From JAVBKB01 sp031554275 (GTDB taxonomy: Bacteria; Bacillota; Bacilli; JARBTR01): 10,498 nucleotides of DNA. The notes under the pieces are model-generated. The model was not told where the DNA came from and ran no database searches. It worked only from the letters and a program-made list of their open reading frames with translations. Numbering within the stretch: the first letter of the stretch is position 1; each line of letters begins with the position of its first letter. Shown piece by piece: positions 5,110-10,498 of this stretch. The position numbers were made by a program, and so were the translations under genes. The stretch lies in assembly GCA_031554275.1 (NCBI GenBank), contig JAVBKB010000094.1:1-10498 (forward strand), given 5' to 3'.

Positions 5110-6609
5110 TTAATCCAAACGAACGATCGCATCCTTTGGATAGCTCACTGTATATTTAATTGGCATTTCTACTACCTGACTAGGTTCTAGTTGCAACACC
5201 CAAGTAAGTTTGCCAGTTTTCTGGTCAAATTGAGCTCCTGATAACTGATCCGCTTCCACAACAATACCCTTATTCGTCGAGATTGGGAGTTGATCTTCAA
5301 TCATCAGTTGAATTGTGTGAGATTTTGAGTTACGAACTGAATACTCCCATTCACGACTCGTTTTGATATTGCTACCAATAAATGATTTGCTGGTATAATT
5401 TTTCCCTTTCACACGGCGAACAATAACCCCTTTATCACGTCCCAATGACAATTCGAGCGCCTCTTCTATCTGCTGTGGATCAATATAGCTTTTGCCTACA
5501 TATTTTCCTTCGAAGAAGATGTTTGCCTCACCCGATAGTAGATTGATTTGTTCCCAACCTTGGACAACTGCAATTAGAAAAACATCCTGTTCTAACTTGC
5601 TCACTGCAACATGTTTAAATTGAGCCTTCAATGAATAACTCTGAATGTCAACGGACTTCTGATGTGTTGCAGATGGAATAGTGGCAGGTGTTTCTAAAGT
5701 ATATTCGACCCCCGATAACACTTCTCTTGCTACCATTTTCGATCTTAGGGGGAAACTGTGCTCTTCAAAAGAAGCAGATACTGTTGTATCAGCCATGGAT
5801 CTATATAGTTCACTTTTTTGCTCATAATCAATGTACCACGGCTCTAGCTTTGGCACAGTTCCATTAAGAATTGGATCGCCAGTTGAAAGTGTTAATTTCA
5901 CATTGCTCCAATCCTCACCAGAGTTCTGTTGGACAAATGCTTTGAGCTGCAGTTCCACAGGGCTTTCCACGTCAATTGCACGTACATCATAATAAGGGTG
6001 CCAATTTGCATCAGGCATGTAATAGCTCAAGACCAGTTGATGCGCACCAGCTACTTCACAAAACAACTCAATGTCGACTTCAACCATTTGTTGTGAGTAG
6101 GAAATTGTACCGATTTCTGATTCGATTTGCCCGATTTCTTCAGCTAATTTAGTCAGCTCCTTCTGCTGCGCTAGCTTTTCGACACAAAGCTCTGTAAGGC
6201 GCTGGCGAAAATACTCAGTTGTCGCGCGCACATCTTGGACGGGATTCCGGCTTGTATTCTGCTCGGAAATTCGGCAATTCGCCCTAACGAGCTCTTCTTC
6301 TTCACTGCAAATAGCTTGAATTCCCAATTGAAAACTCTGTTGATCCAACAACTTTTCCAACTTCGACTTTAACTCACTAATACGTGACGGAAGTTGTCCC
6401 TCTGAAACAAATCGATATGTTGCAGACAAGACCGTGCAGTGCCCATCAGGTATTACACTTATTGTCTCAGGGTGAATCTGTGTTGGAAGACCAGTGAACT
6501 TCAGATAATTAATGCCTGCCTCAACTTGAAAAGTCTGGTTGCGTGTAATTTGTGACCCATTCAAAAATATGGTCACATCAGTAATTTTACTTAACTCATG
6601 TTCCATCAT
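5110..6609 (-). CDS. DUF4140/DUF4139 protein, mucoidy inhibitor MuiA-like family
   Basis: A 499-aa protein of unknown biochemical role. It has an N-terminal DUF4140-type segment (about 9-110: ITDVTIFLNGSQITRNQTFQ... GINYLKFTGLP), two predicted coiled-coil stretches (about 74-108 and 137-168), then a beta-rich DUF4139 domain (about 190-497). The latter carries the family hallmark NSGEDWSNVKLTLSTGDP (229-246) after DANWHPYYDVRA. There is no signal peptide or membrane segment, so it is probably cytoplasmic. Start: the frame is open from a GTG at 6624, but AAGGAG (6616-6621) lies inside that extension, 6 nt before the ATG at 6609, so I chose 6609. It stands alone between the ABC operon and hit. 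The family is named from a mucoidy phenotype in enteric bacteria; its role in a Firmicute is not known to me. Confidence 0.85.
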   Translation of the reverse strand: MMEHELSKITDVTIFLNGSQITRNQTFQVEAGINYLKFTGLPTQIHPETISVIPDGHCTVLSATYRFVSEGQLPSRISELKSKLEKLLDQQSFQLGIQAICSEEEELVRANCRISEQNTSRNPVQDVRATTEYFRQRLTELCVEKLAQQKELTKLAEEIGQIESEIGTISYSQQMVEVDIELFCEVAGAHQLVLSYYMPDANWHPYYDVRAIDVESPVELQLKAFVQQNSGEDWSNVKLTLSTGDPILNGTVPKLEPWYIDYEQKSELYRSMADTTVSASFEEHSFPLRSKMVAREVLSGVEYTLETPATIPSATHQKSVDIQSYSLKAQFKHVAVSKLEQDVFLIAVVQGWEQINLLSGEANIFFEGKYVGKSYIDPQQIEEALELSLGRDKGVIVRRVKGKNYTSKSFIGSNIKTSREWEYSVRNSKSHTIQLMIEDQLPISTNKGIVVEADQLSGAQFDQKTGKLTWVLQLEPSQVVEMPIKYTVSYPKDAIVRLD

Positions 6610-6673
6610 CTCATGCTCCTTCACTATGGTTAACTATTTATAACTTATCAACTTACATGCCGAAAGTCGACAA

Positions 6674-6689
6674 TTATTTTCTAAAATAA
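6674..6689. repeat. Inverted repeat upstream of the DUF4139 gene
   Basis: TTATTTT and AAAATAA are 7-bp perfect arms around CT. It lies 65 nt upstream of the DUF4139 start. It partly resembles a CodY box but mismatches about 5 of 15 consensus bases by my count, so I do not assign a regulator. Confidence 0.3.
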
Positions 6690-6808
6690 CCGAACATAGT
6701 TTAGTAACCTATGCTGATTTCTAGCAAAGACTCTATGAGGTGTGCTAAGCTTCACATCCTAGCCATTATTTATTAGTACTTGTTTTGAAATCTTTATTAC
6801 CTAGTAGC

Positions 6809-6843
6809 TTCCCACTAAAAATAATTAACACAACTTGTGGGAA
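6809..6843. repeat. Spaced inverted repeat TTCCCAC-N21-GTGGGAA upstream of hit
   Basis: Perfect 7-bp arms separated by 21 nt lie 46 bp upstream of the hit -35 box. The GC content of the arms stands out from the AT-rich surroundings. It may be an operator or a long-loop hairpin; no known motif recognised. Confidence 0.35.
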
Positions 6844-6889
6844 AACGAATGGAACCAACCTTAATTCGCCTCATATTTTCTATTTCAAA

Positions 6890-6919
6890 TTGAAATCCTA
6901 TCCTTTGTTATGATAGAAT
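6890..6919 (+). promoter_or_regulatory. Likely sigma-A promoter of hit-ytxH
   Basis: TTGAAA (-35, 6890-6895) and TAGAAT (-10, 6914-6919) are separated by 18 nt, and TGA precedes the -10 box as in an extended -10 element. The transcript would start near 6926, a few bases before the AAGGAGG ribosome binding site (6932-6938). Confidence 0.65.
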
Positions 6920-6945
6920 CAAAACTATAATAAGGAGGTCTTTTC

Positions 6946-7353
6946 ATGGAAAACTGTATTTTCTGCAAGATTGTTAAAGGGGAAATCCCAGCAGCAAAAA
7001 TTTATGAAAATGAACATGTAATGGCTTTTCTAGACATTAGTCAAGTTACTGAAGGACATACTTTGATTATTCCAAAGAAACATGTACAAGATGTTTTTTC
7101 TTTAACACCAGAAATCGCTAGTGAAATATACCGTGTTGTGCCAGAAATAACACAAGCGATCAAAAAATCTTTGCGACCAATGGGGTTAAATATTTTAAAT
7201 AATAATGGAGAGTTTGCAGGTCAATCTGTTTTCCACTATCATGTTCATCTTTTGCCTCGCTATGACGAGAATGATGGATTTGATATCATATGGAATCCTA
7301 GTGACAACCCCAAACTAGAAAAAACAGCCACCAAGATCACATCGGTTCTGTAA
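6946..7353 (+). CDS. hit: Hit, histidine-triad (HIT) family nucleotide hydrolase
   Basis: A 135-aa cytoplasmic protein of the HINT branch, which hydrolyses nucleoside phosphoramidates and related AMP-linked compounds. The histidine triad HYHVHLLPR covers residues 97-105, with H97, H99 and H101. A zinc-type motif C4-IF-C7 with H46 is present as in many bacterial Hit proteins, and LDISQVTEGHTLIIPKKH (29-46) is the usual substrate-pocket segment. The ATG is well defined by AAGGAGG with 7-nt spacing. It is a little shorter than B. subtilis Hit (about 145 aa) at the C-terminus but looks complete. It is followed after 45 nt by ytxH and probably shares its mRNA. In B. subtilis hit lies next to ecsA in divergent orientation; here about 6.5 kb intervenes. 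Confidence 0.95.
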   Translation: MENCIFCKIVKGEIPAAKIYENEHVMAFLDISQVTEGHTLIIPKKHVQDVFSLTPEIASEIYRVVPEITQAIKKSLRPMGLNILNNNGEFAGQSVFHYHVHLLPRYDENDGFDIIWNPSDNPKLEKTATKITSVL

Positions 7354-7361
7354 TAAATATT

Positions 7362-7379
7362 TGAACAAACAATTGTTCA
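7362..7379 (+). repeat. Small inverted repeat between hit and ytxH
   Basis: TGAACAA and TTGTTCA form a 7-bp stem with a 4-nt loop, placed just after the hit stop and just before the ytxH ribosome binding site. It may act as a weak attenuator or mRNA-processing hairpin. There is no T-tail. Confidence 0.4.
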
Positions 7380-7398
7380 TCATTTGGAGGATTATATT

Positions 7399-7761
7399 AT
7401 GAAATGCTCATCAGTCATATCAGGATTTTTAACAGGAGCAACCGTAGCTAGTGTTACCGTGCTTTTGACAACACCTACTTCAGGAAGAGAATTCCGTGAG
7501 CAAGCGAAAGATAGACTATCAAACCTTCGTGAACAAGGTGATATTATTCTTAAAAACTCGCTTGACATAATTGAAAAAGGAAAAGAAGCAGTCATTCTCG
7601 GAAAAGACCGCATCCTTCCTGTTGTCGATAGCATCAAAGCATCTGTTGAAGAGTGGAAAAAGGAAACAATGCCACATCAAAATCAAATTAAAGACCAGCT
7701 ACGTGAAATTGAGACTTCCATGAAGCAATTGGAAACAACAGTTGCTGATCTGAAAAAATAA
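7399..7761 (+). CDS. YtxH-family membrane-anchored coiled-coil protein (YhaH-like)
   Basis: A 120-aa protein with the YtxH pattern: a short glycine-rich N-terminal membrane segment (about 5-25, SGFLTGATVASVTVLLTTP), the P-x-SG-x-E-x-R motif (P26 to R33) and a long charged amphipathic helix that is probably a coiled coil (about 33-120). Members of this family are linked to general stress or envelope functions, but no activity is established. The frame is open from a TTG at 7384, but GGAGG at 7386-7390 lies 8 nt before the ATG at 7399, so I moved the start there, five codons shorter. It is the second gene after hit and ends at a strong bidirectional terminator. A YtxH protein near prsA is also found in B. 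subtilis (YhaH). Confidence 0.85.
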   Translation: MKCSSVISGFLTGATVASVTVLLTTPTSGREFREQAKDRLSNLREQGDIILKNSLDIIEKGKEAVILGKDRILPVVDSIKASVEEWKKETMPHQNQIKDQLREIETSMKQLETTVADLKK

Positions 7762-7772
7762 TTTTTATCCCA

Positions 7773-7808
7773 AAATGAACACACCATGGTTTAATGGTGT
7801 GTTCATTT
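7773..7808. terminator. Bidirectional terminator shared by ytxH and the first YjcZ micro-gene
   Basis: TGAACACACCAT and ATGGTGTGTTCA make a perfect 12-bp stem with a 6-nt loop, extended by AAA/TTT at the base. T-rich ends occur on both strands (ATTTACTT on plus, ATTTTGGG on minus). It lies between two convergent genes, 11 nt after the ytxH stop and 2 nt from the micro-gene stop. Confidence 0.85.
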
Positions 7809-7810
7809 AC

Positions 7811-7897
7811 TTAAAACATCCAGCTGGCACCTACAATTATTAACAAAATAAACAGGACGACGATCAATACAAAACCGTTACCAAATGAACAAGACAT
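7811..7897 (-). CDS. YjcZ-family small hydrophobic (sporulation-associated) protein, copy 1
   Basis: A 28-aa protein beginning MSCSFGNGFVLIVVLF and ending IIVGASWMF, that is, one membrane helix with a Gly/Cys-rich tip. The FVLIVVLFILLIIVGAS core is the hallmark of the YjcZ family of tiny proteins in Bacillus spore formers, many of which are found in spores or expressed in sporulation. AGGAGGAGGTG lies 6 nt before the ATG, which is very strong. Its function is not known. A second copy lies 190 nt upstream on the same strand. It is too short for ordinary gene callers. Confidence 0.85.
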   Translation of the reverse strand: MSCSFGNGFVLIVVLFILLIIVGASWMF

Positions 7898-8087
7898 ATA
7901 TAGCACCTCCTCCTGCATGCTATAATATTTTATTCATCGTTCGAGAAAGGGAATGGGCAAACTGAAGCGTTTCCAGTACAGTTTCACGTTCCTATGCAAA
8001 GAATTTCATTGAAACTCAGCGCACGTTTGTCCATTTAATGAATAGTCTGAACCCCATTTCTATGCAAAAATCAAACCGTATGTCCTA

Positions 8088-8177
8088 TTAGTACCAACGA
8101 GAGACACCAGCGATTATTAACAACACAAATAATACGACGATCAGCGCAAATGCACTATTCGTTCTTTTTCCTTCCAC
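8088..8177 (-). CDS. YjcZ-family small hydrophobic protein, copy 2 (GTG start)
   Basis: A 29-aa protein starting MEGKRTNSAF, with the membrane core ALIVVLFVLLIIAGVS and a RWY end. It shares the ALIVVLF.LLIIxG pattern with the protein at 7811-7897. The start is GTG at 8177, with GGGGGG 6 nt upstream. An ATG one base upstream (8178) is in another frame and stops after 12 codons. The N-terminus is more charged (EGKR) than usual for the family. Its function is not known; a role in the spore is inferred from relatives. Confidence 0.8.
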   Translation of the reverse strand: MEGKRTNSAFALIVVLFVLLIIAGVSRWY

Positions 8178-8220
8178 ATCAATCCCCCCTTTAGATATGA
8201 CCTACTATATTTTATGAATG

Positions 8221-8234
8221 ACCCTTGAAAGGGT
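8221..8234. repeat. Inverted repeat ACCCTT-GA-AAGGGT between the micro-gene and prsA
   Basis: Perfect 6-bp arms around GA, located 32 bp upstream of the prsA -35 box and 44 bp upstream of the divergent micro-gene. It could serve as an operator for either gene. No known regulator motif recognised. Confidence 0.4.
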
Positions 8235-8265
8235 TCGGATTCGAGAGGTAATTTGATTAATTGTC

Positions 8266-8293
8266 TTGTAATTGGTTCACAATATGGTATAGT
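8266..8293 (+). promoter_or_regulatory. Likely sigma-A promoter of prsA
   Basis: TTGTAA (8266-8271) and TATAGT (8288-8293) are 16 nt apart, with TGG before the -10 box as an extended -10 element. Transcription would start near 8300, leaving a leader of about 110 nt without a convincing structure. Confidence 0.6.
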
Positions 8294-8410
8294 TATTTTT
8301 GGTACTTTTTTTGATGAAGGAAAGAAAATTAAGCATTTGTACAAAGTCCGAGTTCGTGAAACTTTGAATACCAAGCATGCTTACAAAATGTTAAAGGAGA
8401 AGTTAATAGT

Positions 8411-9310
8411 ATGAAGAAAATGAGTAGTGGTATAGGATTCCTGATCGGAGTTCTCGTAACAGCAGTTATTGCAGTAGCAGTCTATTTCTTTGCTTTACAA
8501 GAGGATACAACTCTTGTAGAAACAAAGTATGGCAAAGTAACACAAGAGGATGTTTATAATGCTTTAAAGCGCCAATATGGTAGTGAAGCACTCGTGAACC
8601 TTGTTCACCAACAGGTATTCGCAGAAAAATATACAGTTACTGACGAAGAATTGAACAAACGATTAGATTTAATTCGTGGCGAGTTCAGAACACAGAACAA
8701 TGCAGAGTTAGATGATTCAGTTGAAGCACTTGGATTTAGTAGTATGGATGAAGTTAAGAAATTAGTTAAGGGTGACCTCTATCAAGAGAAATTCCAACTA
8801 GATGGGGTTGAGGTTACTGACCAAGAAATCCAAGAGTACTATGATGAAAATTATAAAGCTGACATGGAAATCAGCCATATTCTTGTAGCAGATGAAGCAA
8901 CTGCGAATACAGTCAAAGCACAACTTGATGCTGGCGGCGACTTTGCAGCGTTAGCTAAGCAGTATTCATCTGATACAAGCAAGGATTCTGGTGGAGTAGC
9001 TGGGCTATTAAGCACAAGCGAAGCAAACTGGGTTCCTGAATTTGCCGCAGTCGCCAAAACCTTAAAAGATGGGGAGATATCTGCTCCAACTAAATCAAAA
9101 TTTGGTTACCACATCATCAAAGCAACTGCTAAGCCCAAACCTGCTTTGGCAGATGAAAAGGAAAACATTACTTTGGCTGTTAAGAATTCCAAAATAGATC
9201 AGGATGCTTTACATACAAGATTAGCTGATCTATTGAAGGATGCTGATCTTGACATTAAAGACGCATTCTACAAGAATGCATTTACTCAACAACCTGCAAC
9301 TCAACAATAA
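8411..9310 (+). CDS. prsA: PrsA-type foldase, parvulin peptidyl-prolyl isomerase, anchored by a membrane helix
   Basis: A 299-aa extracytoplasmic foldase that helps secreted proteins fold after Sec export by prolyl isomerisation and chaperoning. Layout: N-terminal anchor about 8-29, an N-terminal chaperone-like region (about 35-150) with the usual VYNALKRQYG helix, a parvulin domain about 152-241, and a C-terminal helical part ending in TQQPATQQ. Catalytic-type histidines H156 (ISHILV) and H234 (FGYHIIKA) are in place, with DTSKDSGGVAGLL (188-200) and F211 between them. Oddity: B. subtilis PrsA is a lipoprotein with a lipobox Cys, but there is no cysteine in this N-terminus (or anywhere in the protein), so it must be held by an uncleaved signal anchor. 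AAAGGAG lies 11 nt before the ATG, rather far. It has its own promoter and a strong terminator. Confidence 0.93.
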   Translation: MKKMSSGIGFLIGVLVTAVIAVAVYFFALQEDTTLVETKYGKVTQEDVYNALKRQYGSEALVNLVHQQVFAEKYTVTDEELNKRLDLIRGEFRTQNNAELDDSVEALGFSSMDEVKKLVKGDLYQEKFQLDGVEVTDQEIQEYYDENYKADMEISHILVADEATANTVKAQLDAGGDFAALAKQYSSDTSKDSGGVAGLLSTSEANWVPEFAAVAKTLKDGEISAPTKSKFGYHIIKATAKPKPALADEKENITLAVKNSKIDQDALHTRLADLLKDADLDIKDAFYKNAFTQQPATQQ

Positions 9311-9317
9311 ACTAATT

Positions 9318-9350
9318 AAGAGGCGGTCCTGCAACGGACTGCCTCTTTTT
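9318..9350. terminator. Rho-independent terminator of prsA
   Basis: AAGAGGCGGTCC and GGACTGCCTCTT form a 12-bp stem (one G-T pair) around TGCAAC, followed on the plus strand by further T. It begins 7 nt after the prsA stop. It may also serve the convergent phosphoesterase gene, whose own 3' side (9351-9405) has no other hairpin. Confidence 0.9.
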
Positions 9351-9405
9351 ATTGTAGAAATAATTCTGATGCTGAAACTGCCTTTATTATAGATATGGAC
9401 TTGGA

Positions 9406-10443
9406 TTACTCAAATGGGGTTTTCACTTCATATTGCGCATATGGTAACCACGCTTGATTCATGAAATCTCGTCCCTTAACAACTACTTTATTCGCATATA
9501 CATCCACAAAATATCCTTGGCTTCCCTCTTTCTTGTTTCCACTTGATGTCCACAGTAGTGCTGTTGATGCAGTATTGAAATAAGTCGCACCACTTGTAAA
9601 AGCATTCCCCTCGACTGACATTTCATAATGAGTGTGCCCACTAAAGAAAATCACTTCTGGATATGCATCAACAATTGCTCTGATTTTGCTGTCATTAACT
9701 ACTTCAGGTGTTTGTGATCGCACTGTATTAGTTAAAGGTTGATGTAGAAAAACAAATATTGGTCTTCCCTTGGTATACTTCTCTGCAATAGTCTTCTTAA
9801 ACCAATCTACCTGTGCGTCAGAAATGTCTGCTCCATCCGTTCCGCTGCTTTCTGTTCCAAAGTAAATAAAGTGATGTTCGTTTAGCCAATAATCACCATA
9901 GATTCCTTGCATCCCAGTTTTCTGAATGAAGACTGTTAATTCTTCTGGATAATTCCGCCTGAACTCATGATTCCCACCAACAAATGTGACAGGTGGCAAA
10001 GGGCTATTATCTTGCAAAATCTTGTTGAGCATATCATACTCATTTGCATAACCGTTATCTGTGAAATCACCATTCAATACTATTGTGGCACAGTTTGGCG
10101 CAATAGTTTTGATTTGAGTAAGTGCACTTGCAAATCTCGTAACAAATCTATGTTTTGAATTATTAGTGATGTGCACATCTGAAAGAACACTGAACGTAAA
10201 CAAAGGCGTATTGGGATCGACTATTTCCTGATTCTCATTAGTTTTCCCTGTCACTTCCATTGCTTCAGTAGCCTTCGGTTCATTGAATTCACTCATACTT
10301 CGAGTATTATTTGCTGGACCCAAAAGCGAAAAGAAAAAGATTGCAACACCAATGAACAAAGCTGCGACTGAAAATAAGACTCTTTTCCTAATAGACGTCA
10401 CCCCTTTACACATTTTTGCGACAAAACCCACGGTACTTTGCAC
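9406..10443 (-). CDS. Membrane-anchored calcineurin-like metallophosphoesterase
   Basis: A 345-aa protein (longest form) with a basic N-terminus, a signal anchor (about 22-42) and an extracytoplasmic metallophosphoesterase domain from about residue 80. The two-metal motifs are all present: D89-V-H91, G125-D126 (NGDFTDN), G157-N158-H159-E160, H234 (LHQP) and G269-H270-T271-H272. The third motif ends in Glu rather than the usual Asp (GNHE for GNHD). A phosphodiesterase or phosphatase acting outside the membrane is likely; the substrate is unknown. Start uncertain: GTG at 10443 has only a weak AGG upstream, ATG at 10413 has no ribosome binding site, while a strong AAAGGGG (10401-10407) points to an ATT at 10392, giving MRKRVLFS... 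(328 aa). It converges on prsA. Confidence 0.88.
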   Translation of the reverse strand: MQSTVGFVAKMCKGVTSIRKRVLFSVAALFIGVAIFFFSLLGPANNTRSMSEFNEPKATEAMEVTGKTNENQEIVDPNTPLFTFSVLSDVHITNNSKHRFVTRFASALTQIKTIAPNCATIVLNGDFTDNGYANEYDMLNKILQDNSPLPPVTFVGGNHEFRRNYPEELTVFIQKTGMQGIYGDYWLNEHHFIYFGTESSGTDGADISDAQVDWFKKTIAEKYTKGRPIFVFLHQPLTNTVRSQTPEVVNDSKIRAIVDAYPEVIFFSGHTHYEMSVEGNAFTSGATYFNTASTALLWTSSGNKKEGSQGYFVDVYANKVVVKGRDFMNQAWLPYAQYEVKTPFE

Positions 10444-10453
10444 ACTATTGCCT

Positions 10454-10482
10454 ATTTTACCTTAATTTCAATTCAAAAAAAA
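10454..10482 (-). promoter_or_regulatory. Weak promoter candidate for the phosphoesterase gene
   Basis: On the minus strand TAAAAT (10454-10459) could be a -10 box; 17 nt upstream there is only a T-run (TTTTTT, 10477-10482). If used, transcription would start near 10447, almost at the GTG, which favours a start codon further downstream (10413 or 10392). Confidence 0.3.
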
Positions 10483-10498
10483 CTCCCTTTTTTAAAAA

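Larger units (their letters stand above)
6610..6945. other. Divergent intergenic region between the DUF4139 gene and hit
   Basis: It holds the hit promoter (6890-6919) and ribosome binding site, plus two inverted repeats (6674-6689 and 6809-6843). I could not find a convincing promoter for the DUF4139 gene; the AT-rich minus-strand segment around 6632-6650 (TTATAAATAG) may supply the -10 box but lacks a good -35. No gene is visible. Confidence 0.55.

Noticed and set aside
8314..8367. Plus-strand 17-codon ORF in the prsA leader (MKERKLSICTK...)
   Set aside because: No Shine-Dalgarno sequence before it; not persuasive as a leader peptide.
8141..8374. Minus-strand 77-codon open frame
   Set aside because: Wrong frame over the YjcZ-type micro-gene (which has a strong ribosome binding site) and opposite to the prsA promoter region; sequence not protein-like.
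10471..10498. AAAAAAAACTCCC followed by TTTTTT at the right edge as half of a terminator
   Set aside because: The partner arm would lie beyond the window, so it cannot be judged.

Overview
The window looks like a piece of a low-GC, endospore-forming Firmicute chromosome of the order Bacillales. The family Planococcaceae (Sporosarcina/Lysinibacillus type) is my guess, but it is not proven. The grounds are strong AGGAGG-type ribosome binding sites, an ecsA / hit / ytxH / prsA neighbourhood typical of Bacillales, and two tiny YjcZ-type hydrophobic proteins that are characteristic of spore formers.

Layout. At the left edge lies the 5' part of ecsA (minus strand), with its own promoter. From about 715 to 6609 there is a minus-strand block that separates ecsA from hit. 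In B. subtilis these two are divergent neighbours, so I read this block as accessory or inserted material. It holds three transcription units: (i) a membrane-anchored alpha/beta hydrolase followed closely by an AadK-like aminoglycoside 6-adenylyltransferase (742-2405), with a strong promoter, a leader of about 150 nt and a terminator directly after the last stop; (ii) an HrtBA/MacB-like ABC exporter, permease then ATPase, with overlapping stop and start (2848-4601), ending in a T-tailed terminator; (iii) a DUF4140/DUF4139 (MuiA-type) protein (5110-6609). Between (ii) and (iii) sits what looks like the last shred of a dead gene with its terminator still attached.

The conserved core resumes on the plus strand. 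A good extended -10 promoter drives hit and a YtxH-family membrane/coiled-coil protein, ended by a bidirectional hairpin. Two unlisted minus-strand micro-genes (28 and 29 codons, YjcZ type) come next. Then prsA (plus) has its own extended -10 promoter and a strong terminator. A membrane-anchored calcineurin-like phosphoesterase (minus) converges on prsA.

How they may work together. EcsA (ABC transporter needed for secretion and protease maturation), PrsA (extracytoplasmic foldase) and the YtxH protein belong to an envelope/secretion neighbourhood. The inserted block adds detoxification- or export-type functions. Several starts were moved from the longest possible frame because the Shine-Dalgarno sequence decides otherwise (aadK-like 1593, DUF4139 6609, ytxH 7399). 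I saw no tRNA, rRNA, CRISPR array or intact mobile element. I did not find a clear new multi-gene system. The best leads are the leader of the hydrolase/adenylyltransferase operon, the PrsA without a lipobox, and the odd start of the phosphoesterase.
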